A stretch of DNA of 13,000 nt from Desulfobacterales bacterium (GTDB lineage: Bacteria; Desulfobacterota; Desulfobacteria; Desulfobacterales; BuS5), in NCBI GenBank assembly GCA_016735355.1, contig JAERRQ010000118.1, forward strand, positions 1 to 13,000. Direction: 5' to 3'. The translations under genes and the position numbers were made by a program. This document shows positions 1 through 6,094 of the stretch, in pieces; positions within the stretch are counted from its first letter, which is position 1; each line of letters opens with the position of its first letter. The notes under the pieces are model-generated. The model searched no databases. It worked only from the letters and a program-made list of their open reading frames with translations, and was not told the DNA's origin.

Positions 1-458
1 TATTCAGTTCTCTTAACCAGACCAGAATTTCTGCAGCCGCAGGCTCGATTGGAGCGGCCAGGGGTTGCTATGAACTGGCCGTAAAATACTGTAAGGAGCG
101 CAAACAGTTCGGCCGGGAAATTGGCAAATTCCAGATGAACCAGGATCTCATTGCCCAAATGTCGGCTGAAATAGAAGCCGCCCGACTCCTGGTTTACATG
201 GCGGCTGATCGAAAAGATAAGGGCCACCTGAATAATGGCCTGGATGTGGCTCAGGCAAAATATCTGGCGGCCGAGGTCGCGCTTAAATGTTCCCATATAG
301 CCATGAAGATCATGGGCGCCTATGGCTATTCAACTGAATATCCCCTGGCACGTTTCTACCGGGATATTCCCAGTCTTTTTATAGTTGAAGGTTCTGCAAA
401 TATATGTAAACAGATTATAGCCATGGATCAATTGGGATATCGCAAGGCCAACAAATAG
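1..458 (+). CDS. Acyl-CoA dehydrogenase, C-terminal part (5' end outside window)
   Basis: This is the last ~152 residues of a flavin-dependent acyl-CoA dehydrogenase; the reading frame is open from base 3 to the TAG at 456-458. The family oxidises an acyl-CoA to the 2,3-enoyl-CoA and passes electrons to electron-transferring flavoprotein. Visible family marks are the ERKQFGREIGKFQ helix, the AYGYSTEYPLARFYRD segment, and IVEGSANI near the end. The Glu of VEGS (codon 387-389) sits where the catalytic base of most family members lies. An internal Met codon at 135 is not the start, because homology clearly continues upstream of it. The gene lies 30 bp before the DUF35 gene and is probably co-transcribed with it. 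It differs from the second dehydrogenase of the cluster (7896-9038), which has Asp at the base position. Substrate cannot be assigned from this fragment. Confidence 0.93.
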   Translation, partial: FSSLNQTRISAAAGSIGAARGCYELAVKYCKERKQFGREIGKFQMNQDLIAQMSAEIEAARLLVYMAADRKDKGHLNNGLDVAQAKYLAAEVALKCSHIAMKIMGAYGYSTEYPLARFYRDIPSLFIVEGSANICKQIIAMDQLGYRKANK

Positions 459-488
459 CACTATATAGATTCAGGGAGATATTTTACA

Positions 489-923
489 ATGGTTTCAACA
501 GATACAACGACTATTCCTCTCAGGGAAGGCTTCTGGACAAACCTGAGAGATGGTAATAAGCAGACAAGATTAATCGGCAGCAGATGTTCTTCTTGCGGAG
601 AAATTTTTTTCCCAAAAAAAGAGAAAAACTGGTGCGTACACTGTAACAGGTCTACACTCGAAGAAACCACTTTAAGCAATAAGGGGAAGATTGCCACCTA
701 CAGTGTTGTAATGCAGCAGCCGGGCGGTGGTTTTTATAAAGGCCCTGTTCCTTACGCTTATGGCTGCGTCGACCTCGAAGACGGGATAAGGATTGAGACT
801 CTATTCTCCGCCGATAATTTTGATCAACTTGAAGTAGAGATGGATGTTGAGCTGGTGATTGAAAAATTTTATGATGATGAAAACGGCAATGAAGTTGTTA
901 CATTCAAGTTCAAACCTGTTTAA
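489..923 (+). CDS. DUF35 zinc-ribbon/OB-fold protein, thiolase partner (BbsA-like)
   Basis: 144-residue protein of the DUF35 (rubredoxin-like zinc ribbon plus OB-fold) family. Four cysteines in two CxxC pairs (C33, C36, C49, C52) form the expected zinc ribbon, followed by a beta-rich OB domain (GKIATYSVV, VPYAYGCVDLEDG, EVVTFKFKPV). The start is supported by AGGGAGAT about nine bases upstream. DUF35 proteins encoded next to SCP2-type thiolases form a complex with them; BbsA of the toluene-derived BbsAB thiolase and ChsH2 of steroid degradation are characterised relatives. Here it lies 24 bp upstream of such a thiolase, so the same partnership is inferred. It probably has a structural or CoA-binding role rather than catalysis of its own. 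Confidence 0.9.
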   Translation: MVSTDTTTIPLREGFWTNLRDGNKQTRLIGSRCSSCGEIFFPKKEKNWCVHCNRSTLEETTLSNKGKIATYSVVMQQPGGGFYKGPVPYAYGCVDLEDGIRIETLFSADNFDQLEVEMDVELVIEKFYDDENGNEVVTFKFKPV

Positions 924-947
924 AAAATAATCGCAGGGGATATAAAT

Positions 948-2108
948 ATGAAAAATTTAAGTGAAATGCGGGAAGTATACGTAGCCGGAATCGGTCTTGT
1001 TCCCTGGGGAGTTTACGAAAACAAGGAACATTACGATTTCGGAAGCGACGCTGTGTTCAACGCCCTTAAAGATGCTGAAATGGAATGGAATAACATCCAG
1101 GCCGCTTTCATAGGAAGTGTTTACCAGGGAACCGGATCCGGCCATCAGGTAATTAAAGAGGTGGGTCAAACAGGGATACCCATAGTAAACGTCGAAAATG
1201 CATGTTCCAGCGGCAGTTCGGCCTTCAGGCTTGCCTACCAGATGATTGCGGCGGAGATTTATGATATTGTTATTGCGGTGGGTATGGAAAAGATGCCTAA
1301 AGGTCCGATCAAGAGCACTGCTTTTCGTCCATGGGAACTTGCCTCCGGATTTAACGTGCAAATGGCTAATTATGCCAATGAGGCGGTTGAATATATGCAT
1401 GAAACCGGCGCCTCGGTTGAAGACTTTGCGCGTGTAACTGTAAAAAACCGTAAAAACGGAGCACTGAACCCGAATGCAAGATTCCAAAAACCTGTTACAC
1501 TGGAAGAAGTAATGGAATCGAGAATGGTGGCAAGCCCGTTGAGGCTTTTCCACTGCTGTCCCCTTGCAGACGGCGCTGCAGCCGCTGTTCTTTGCAGCAA
1601 AAACAAATTAAAATCAATAAAAAGAAGCATCAGTGTAGCTGCGTCGACCCTGACCTCCGGTGTTTATGGAGAAGGTATAATGATGTGCGGCACAGTTAAC
1701 AGCTTAAAATTTCCGGCGAAAAGTGGTATAGTAAAGCTGTCGGCGGATCAGGCTTATGAAATCGCAGGTTACGGCCCCGAAGATATGGATGTTGTTCAGG
1801 CCTATGATACAATGGCTCCGGCTGAACTGTGGGATGTTGAAAAGCTTGGATTCTGCCGGGAGGGCGAAGCTCCCAAATTTTTAAAAGAAGGCGTTTTTGA
1901 TATAAACGGAAAAACACCTGTGAATACAGACGGCGGACTGATGTCCCGCGGTCATCCTCTCGGTGCAACAGGGCTGGGACAGATTTGCGAAATCATTACC
2001 CAGTTACGCGGCGAGGCGGGTAAAAGGCAGGTAAATAATCCCGGGATCGGACTCGCACATTCCATGGGCGCAGGACCCAACAGTTCGGTAACTATTTTTA
2101 AAAAATAA
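948..2108 (+). CDS. SCP2-type thiolase (acetyl-CoA acetyltransferase family), BbsB-like
   Basis: 386-residue thiolase of the SCP2/lipid-transfer type, expected to cleave a 3-oxoacyl-CoA with free CoA. The nucleophile is Cys86 in NVENACSSGSSAF, and the C-terminal domain carries GHPLGATG (His336). The position usually held by HDCF or NEAF reads YDTM (residues 286-289) and the last loop reads GLAHSMGAG (His371), so the active-site surroundings differ from classical biosynthetic thiolases. AGGGGATA precedes the start; Met7 is a less likely alternative. The DUF35 gene just upstream is its probable complex partner, the arrangement of bbsA-bbsB. In the pathway it would be the last, carbon-carbon-cleaving step. 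Exact substrate unknown. Confidence 0.93.
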   Translation: MKNLSEMREVYVAGIGLVPWGVYENKEHYDFGSDAVFNALKDAEMEWNNIQAAFIGSVYQGTGSGHQVIKEVGQTGIPIVNVENACSSGSSAFRLAYQMIAAEIYDIVIAVGMEKMPKGPIKSTAFRPWELASGFNVQMANYANEAVEYMHETGASVEDFARVTVKNRKNGALNPNARFQKPVTLEEVMESRMVASPLRLFHCCPLADGAAAAVLCSKNKLKSIKRSISVAASTLTSGVYGEGIMMCGTVNSLKFPAKSGIVKLSADQAYEIAGYGPEDMDVVQAYDTMAPAELWDVEKLGFCREGEAPKFLKEGVFDINGKTPVNTDGGLMSRGHPLGATGLGQICEIITQLRGEAGKRQVNNPGIGLAHSMGAGPNSSVTIFKK

Positions 2109-2249
2109 TGTAAGCGTTCACCAGCATCACATCTGCACGTGATCAGGGCAAGCGACATAGGATGGGCTATTTATTAAAATTGCAGGGGTTCAAAATTGCA
2201 AGGGTTCAAAATTTTGAACCCCTACTACATTCAAAACAAGGAGATATAA
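2109..2249. other. Intergenic gap splitting the cluster, with palindromic repeat
   Basis: This is the only gap over 60 bp between the thiolase and the second acyl-CoA dehydrogenase. It contains a tandem 16-bp repeat followed by its inverse (listed separately) and the ribosome-binding site AAGGAGAT of the next gene. I see no coding potential and no convincing -35/-10 pair. It may separate two transcripts or act as a processing or attenuation point. Confidence 0.5.
2181..2223. repeat. Tandem 16-bp repeat plus perfect 20-bp palindrome
   Basis: Two adjacent 16-bp copies (2181-2196 and 2197-2212) differ at one base and share the core GGGTTCAAAAT. The second copy runs straight into its reverse complement, making a perfect 20-bp palindrome at 2202-2221 (GGGTTCAAAA / TTTTGAACCC). 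The first copy can also pair with the inverted arm, giving two alternative hairpins. No U-tract follows, so it is not a standard terminator. It could be a REP-like repeat, an operator or an mRNA-stability element; the sequence does not decide. Confidence 0.75.
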
Positions 2250-2867
2250 ATGAAAGTTTTAGCTATAAACGGGAGTCACAGACCGGGCCATAACACAGCC
2301 GCAATGCTGAATACAGTGCTTGATGAGGTTAAGGCGGAAGGCTTTGAAACAGAGCTGATTGAACTTTACGAACATGAAATCAAACTTTGTAAATCATGCA
2401 ACAAATGCCTCATAAAGCCCGAATGCTCAATCAAGGACGATGATATGGCCATGATAATAGAGAAGCTGCTCGCGGCGGATGCGATCATTCTCGGCTCTCC
2501 CGTCTATTTCGGCAATGTAAGCGGTATTATGAAAATATTTATCGACCGTTCACGATCCATGCATATGTGCAAAAATGCCCTTGACGGTAAAATAGGAGCA
2601 GCGTTGACCCATGCAGGCCTGCGAAACGGGGGGCAGGAAATGACACAAATGATCCTTGAGAGATTTCTTCAGTGCCACGGTCTGCATGTTGTTGAAGCCC
2701 GGGATCCGGAAACAGGAATTTTCAACGGCGGCCCCCTCGGGACAATGTTCGACTCCATGGCCGGCGAAAATATAAAATGGAAAAAGGATGTATCAGAGGA
2801 TACTCTGACACTAAAAACATGCAGCTCGTTGGGTAAAAATATAGTGCGAGTGCTAAAGCAAAAATAA
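2250..2867 (+). CDS. Iron-sulfur flavoprotein (NADPH-dependent FMN reductase family)
   Basis: 205-residue flavodoxin-fold protein of the NADPH-dependent FMN reductase/Isf group. The N-terminal strand and phosphate loop read KVLAINGSHRPGHNT, binding the FMN phosphate, and GSPVYFGNVSG is the second FMN loop. Cysteines C47, C50, C53 and C59 form the compact CX2CX2CX5C motif that binds a [4Fe-4S] cluster in archaeal and bacterial Isf proteins. It is therefore likely a cytoplasmic electron-transfer flavoprotein linking one- and two-electron carriers. AAGGAGAT precedes the start. It begins the second part of the cluster, 39 bp before the OadG-like gene. Its partner is unknown; it could serve the flanking dehydrogenases or be a general redox or stress protein. 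Confidence 0.88.
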   Translation: MKVLAINGSHRPGHNTAAMLNTVLDEVKAEGFETELIELYEHEIKLCKSCNKCLIKPECSIKDDDMAMIIEKLLAADAIILGSPVYFGNVSGIMKIFIDRSRSMHMCKNALDGKIGAALTHAGLRNGGQEMTQMILERFLQCHGLHVVEARDPETGIFNGGPLGTMFDSMAGENIKWKKDVSEDTLTLKTCSSLGKNIVRVLKQK

Positions 2868-2906
2868 TCTTCTTATTAAGAGACCATCAAAGTCTGGTGT
2901 TGAAAA

Positions 2907-3293
2907 ATGTATGGTTTAGAGGCAATAAGCAACAATAACGGATGGATTATATCAGGTGCAGGCATATTGATTGTCTTTGCATGTTTGGCATCACTCTCTT
3001 TTGCTGTTTCCCAGATTAAAGTAATTTTTATATTATTTGATCGCAGCAACAGGTTTTATAAAAAAATAAAAAGCCGGGACTCCAAAAAAAAGATTCCTGA
3101 AGCGGGTACTGCAGCTTTTTATGAATTACTTAAGAGTGAGCTGGAGGAGCCGTTTCAGTTGTTTGAACTTCTTGAAATATTAGATAAAAATAATTTTCCT
3201 CATCCATATTTAACTGTAAATCAATTACGTTATGGAAAAACGATAATTCCTTCCGGGGACGGTTGTTTTATATTCAAGAGGAATGAGGTATAG
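2907..3293 (+). CDS. OadG/GcdD-like small membrane subunit of sodium-pump decarboxylase
   Basis: 128-residue protein with one N-terminal membrane helix (about residues 12-38, starting NGWIISGAGILIVFAC) and a hydrophilic tail. This matches the layout of the gamma/delta subunit (OadG family) of sodium-translocating decarboxylases, which anchors the soluble carboxyltransferase to the membrane beta subunit. The start of the next gene, a clear beta subunit, is only 3 bp beyond its stop, which strongly supports the assignment. The tail lacks the Pro/Ala-rich stretch common in OadG and instead ends in a compact domain (LLEILDKNNFPHPYLTVN). The ribosome-binding site is weak. The call rests on topology and context more than on sequence identity. 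Confidence 0.65.
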   Translation: MYGLEAISNNNGWIISGAGILIVFACLASLSFAVSQIKVIFILFDRSNRFYKKIKSRDSKKKIPEAGTAAFYELLKSELEEPFQLFELLEILDKNNFPHPYLTVNQLRYGKTIIPSGDGCFIFKRNEV

Positions 3294-3296
3294 GAT

Positions 3297-4424
3297 ATGG
3301 ATGATCTGCTGATGAAATTTTTCTCAAACACAGGCTATGCGCTGGTAGATTATCGTAACCTCATAATGATTTTTATCGCTTTTATCTTCATCTACCTTGC
3401 CATAGTCAAAAAATGTGAACCGCTTCTTCTGGTGCCGATTGGGTTCGGTATATTATTAGGCAATGTACCGGTATTTCAAGGGTTCGGCCTGGGTCTGTAT
3501 GAGGATGGTTCGGTATTGCATTTTCTTTATTTCGGGGTCACAACCGGCATGTACCCTTCTCTGGTTTTTCTGGGCCTGGGGGCAATGACCGATTTTTCCT
3601 CACTGCTGAGGAAGCCTGTCTTGATGCTTCTGGGAGCTGCCGCCCAGGTAGGAATCTTTTTTACTCTTCTCGGAGCTTTATTCTTTGGATTTGGGCCGCA
3701 AGAAGCTGCTTCCATCGCTATTATCGGAGGTGCTGACGGACCGACATCAATTTTTCTTACCGCCAGATTAGCGCCCCACCTTATAGGTCCGGTTGCCATA
3801 GCGGCCTATTCCTACATGGCCCTGATACCTATTATTCAGCCGCCTATTATGAAACTTCTTACCACACATAAAGAAAGGCTTATAAGGATGGATGGCCTTC
3901 GTGAAGTTTCAAAACGAGGAAAGATAGTTTTTCCGATAATAGCTCTGCTGCTTTGTTGCTTTACTGCTCCGGCGTCCTTGCCGCTTTTAGGGATGTTTTT
4001 TTTAGGGAACCTTTTAAAAGAATCCACAGTAACCGAACGTCTGGCAAATACCGCGCGCACGTCAATTATAGATATAGCGACCATCTTACTGGGAGTAATT
4101 GTAGGCGCCAGCACCCAGGGTGACAAATTTCTTACTCATAAGTCTCTGGGAATATTTATATTAGGAGCGACTGCATTCAGCATTGCAACCGCATCAGGCA
4201 TTATATTCGCAAAGATAATGAACCTGTTTATGGAACAAAAGATAAACCCGCTTTTGGGGGCCGCAGGAGTTTCAGCAGTGCCGGGTTCCGCCCGCGAGGT
4301 GCATTTACTGGCCATTAAGGAAGACAACACGAATTTCCTGCTTATGCATGCCATAGCATGCAACTCTTCGGGAGTTATAGGCTCTGCCATTTCAGCGGGA
4401 GTTTTATGGACTTTTTTGAGCTGA
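3297..4424 (+). CDS. oadB: Sodium-pump decarboxylase beta subunit (OadB/GcdB/MmdB family)
   Basis: 375-residue polytopic membrane protein of the beta-subunit family, which releases CO2 from carboxybiotin and moves sodium out across the cytoplasmic membrane. The signature GGADGPTSIF (Asp147) and NPLLGAAGVSAVPG (Asn317, Gly321, Ser326) are present. Taking Asp147 as the counterpart of Klebsiella OadB Asp203, the other known functional residues (Tyr229, Asn373, Gly377, Ser382) fall with identical spacing on Tyr173, Asn317, Gly321 and Ser326, so the pump core looks intact. The substrate (oxaloacetate, glutaconyl-CoA, methylmalonyl-CoA or another) is set by the carboxyltransferase, which is not in this window. 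The setting among CoA-ester genes favours an acyl-CoA decarboxylase such as glutaconyl-CoA type; that is inference. No biotin carrier gene is seen here. Confidence 0.93.
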   Translation: MDDLLMKFFSNTGYALVDYRNLIMIFIAFIFIYLAIVKKCEPLLLVPIGFGILLGNVPVFQGFGLGLYEDGSVLHFLYFGVTTGMYPSLVFLGLGAMTDFSSLLRKPVLMLLGAAAQVGIFFTLLGALFFGFGPQEAASIAIIGGADGPTSIFLTARLAPHLIGPVAIAAYSYMALIPIIQPPIMKLLTTHKERLIRMDGLREVSKRGKIVFPIIALLLCCFTAPASLPLLGMFFLGNLLKESTVTERLANTARTSIIDIATILLGVIVGASTQGDKFLTHKSLGIFILGATAFSIATASGIIFAKIMNLFMEQKINPLLGAAGVSAVPGSAREVHLLAIKEDNTNFLLMHAIACNSSGVIGSAISAGVLWTFLS

Positions 4425-4429
4425 TTATT

Positions 4430-4837
4430 ATGAAACAAGATAATATTTATGATTATTTGTATAAAAAAGCGGAAGCAATACCGGTTTGGCAACACCTGGG
4501 AGCTCGTCTGTCAAAGTTGTCAAAAGGCGCTGCCCAGGTTGAACTGCCGTATAATACCAAACTGGGCAATTCCATGCAGGCTCTCCAGGGAGGCATCACA
4601 ACAGCTATAGCCGACGCCGCCGGCGGATGGGCATTGCTTACTCTTGCGAAACCAGGCATCAAGATATCGACGGTTGAGTTAAAAATCAACTTTCTGCTGC
4701 CGATTCGTGAAGATGTGGTTGCGGAAGGAAAAGTAGAACGTTTGGGATCGGCAATCGGCACATCGAGCATTAAGGTTAAATTCATGGACGGCAGAACAGC
4801 CGCTGTCGGCATAGGCACCTATTATTTGAAAGATTGA
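4430..4837 (+). CDS. PaaI-type hot-dog fold acyl-CoA thioesterase
   Basis: 135-residue hot-dog thioesterase of the PaaI/4HBT group, hydrolysing acyl-CoA to free acid and CoA. Core residues visible are Asn47 (LGNSMQ), the helix-start QGG at 53-55 in place of the more usual HGG, and Asp62 in ADAAGG, the likely catalytic acid. The chosen ATG at 4430 lies 5 bp after the beta-subunit stop. An upstream in-frame ATG at 4358 would add 24 residues unlike the family and overlap the beta subunit by 67 bp, so it is rejected. The likely role is housekeeping release of trapped CoA esters in the pathway, or a dedicated hydrolysis step. Confidence 0.9.
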   Translation: MKQDNIYDYLYKKAEAIPVWQHLGARLSKLSKGAAQVELPYNTKLGNSMQALQGGITTAIADAAGGWALLTLAKPGIKISTVELKINFLLPIREDVVAEGKVERLGSAIGTSSIKVKFMDGRTAAVGIGTYYLKD

Positions 4838-4843
4838 GAAAAA

Positions 4844-5299
4844 ATGGATCAAAAATACTTTGAAGATCTGCAGTTAGGCGATCGGGATCAGACCGTGGGA
4901 CGAACCATAACAGAGGCGGATATAGTAAATTTCGCGGGATTGTCCGGTGATTTTAATCCGATTCATATGGATCAAGCCTTTGCAGAAAAAACTTTGTTTA
5001 AAAAAAGGATTGCCCACGGAATCCTGGTTTTTTCCGTTGCTTCCGGGCTATTTACCCAAAGCGAAATGAACACTTTTATGAAAAAAAGCGTTATCGCATT
5101 AATGGAGATTAAATGGAAATTCCTGAAACCGGTTTTTATAGGAGATACTATTCATCTTGAAGTAAAAATCATCGAAAAAAAGGAAACAAGCAAGCCCGAT
5201 CGGGGGATTGTTATAGTAAAAAGAACTGTTGTAAATCAGAAAGGCGATACCGTTCAGGAAGGTGATATTATAATGATGATCAGGCGCAGGCCCTCATGA
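4844..5299 (+). CDS. MaoC-like (R)-specific enoyl-CoA hydratase
   Basis: 151-residue single hot-dog MaoC domain, close to the length of PhaJ-type hydratases. The hydratase motif is complete: SGDFNPIHMDQAFA supplies Asp36, Asn38 and His41, and the second half reads RIAHGIL (His58). It would add water to a 2-enoyl-CoA made by one of the cluster's acyl-CoA dehydrogenases, giving a 3-hydroxyacyl-CoA for the SDR encoded next. It starts 6 bp after the thioesterase stop, so translational coupling is likely; only a weak GAGA precedes the start. No crotonase-type hydratase is seen in the window, so this is probably the hydration step. Confidence 0.92.
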   Translation: MDQKYFEDLQLGDRDQTVGRTITEADIVNFAGLSGDFNPIHMDQAFAEKTLFKKRIAHGILVFSVASGLFTQSEMNTFMKKSVIALMEIKWKFLKPVFIGDTIHLEVKIIEKKETSKPDRGIVIVKRTVVNQKGDTVQEGDIIMMIRRRPS

Positions 5300-5334
5300 A
5301 ATTTATATTTTAAAGTCTAAAGGAGGTTGTAAAA

Positions 5335-6090
5335 ATGGATTTAACCGGAAGGGTCGCAGTTGTAACCGGCGCTGGAAGCGGGCTGGGGAGAGCCATATCT
5401 TACAGGCTGGCGGAAAACGGCGCTAAAGTTGTAGTAAATGACGTTGTTGAAGCGCAGGGCAATCTTACTGTCGAAAAGATAAAATCGAAAAAGGTAAAAT
5501 CAAAAAATGGTGAAGCGGTTTTTTCACAAACGGATATTTCCAAATGGGACGGGGCCAAAGATTTAATTAAAAAGGCAAAAGAGACCTTCGGCAAAATTGA
5601 TATACTGGTTAATAATGCCGGCATAACCCGAGACATGCTGGTCAGGGATATGGAGGAAGATGACTGGGACAAGGTCCTTGATATCAATCTTAAAGGAGCC
5701 TTTAACTGTTGCAAGTTCGCCACTCCGTATATGGTGGAACAGAAATACGGCAAAATAGTAAATCTTTCTTCCAGGGCGCATCTGGGGAATCCTGGTCAGG
5801 CCAATTACTCTGCTTCCAAGGCCGGCATAATCGGGCTTACCCGTTCATTGTCCCTGGAATTCGGCCGTTATAATATTAATGTAAACGCTGTTGCTCCGGG
5901 CATGGTTAATACGGAAGGCATCAAAGCCCTTAAAAAATATGATATGATAGTCGAAAGAGCTTTAAAGGTTACACCATTAAAAAGAATAGGCGAACCAGAA
6001 GATGTGGCCAACCTGGTTCATTTTCTGGTAAGTGATTATTCAAGCTATATAACCGGTGAAATTATTCACATAACCGGCGGAAGATACTAG
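5335..6090 (+). CDS. SDR-family 3-hydroxyacyl-CoA dehydrogenase (FabG-like)
   Basis: 251-residue classical short-chain dehydrogenase. The cofactor loop is TGAGSGLG (residues 11-18), NNAG is at 93-96, and the catalytic set is Ser145, Tyr158 and Lys162 (YSASK). Asp36 at the end of the second strand favours NAD over NADP, fitting an oxidative, catabolic role. A strong AAGGAGGT lies 8 bases before the start, the best ribosome-binding site of the cluster. It would oxidise the 3-hydroxyacyl-CoA from the MaoC hydratase to the 3-oxo form for the thiolase. A residual FabG-like biosynthetic role cannot be excluded from sequence alone. A lysine-rich insertion around residues 48-58 (KIKSKKVKSKN) is slightly unusual. 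Confidence 0.93.
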   Translation: MDLTGRVAVVTGAGSGLGRAISYRLAENGAKVVVNDVVEAQGNLTVEKIKSKKVKSKNGEAVFSQTDISKWDGAKDLIKKAKETFGKIDILVNNAGITRDMLVRDMEEDDWDKVLDINLKGAFNCCKFATPYMVEQKYGKIVNLSSRAHLGNPGQANYSASKAGIIGLTRSLSLEFGRYNINVNAVAPGMVNTEGIKALKKYDMIVERALKVTPLKRIGEPEDVANLVHFLVSDYSSYITGEIIHITGGRY

Positions 6091-6094
6091 TTTT

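Noticed and set aside
957..1553. 198-codon open frame on the minus strand
   Set aside because: It lies wholly inside the thiolase gene, whose active-site motifs are intact; the minus-strand product has no recognisable domain and no ribosome-binding site.
2181..2223. Intrinsic terminator after the thiolase
   Set aside because: The hairpin is strong but no run of T follows on either strand.
4358..4429. Earlier start for the thioesterase
   Set aside because: It would overlap the beta-subunit gene by 67 bp and add 24 residues unlike hot-dog thioesterases.
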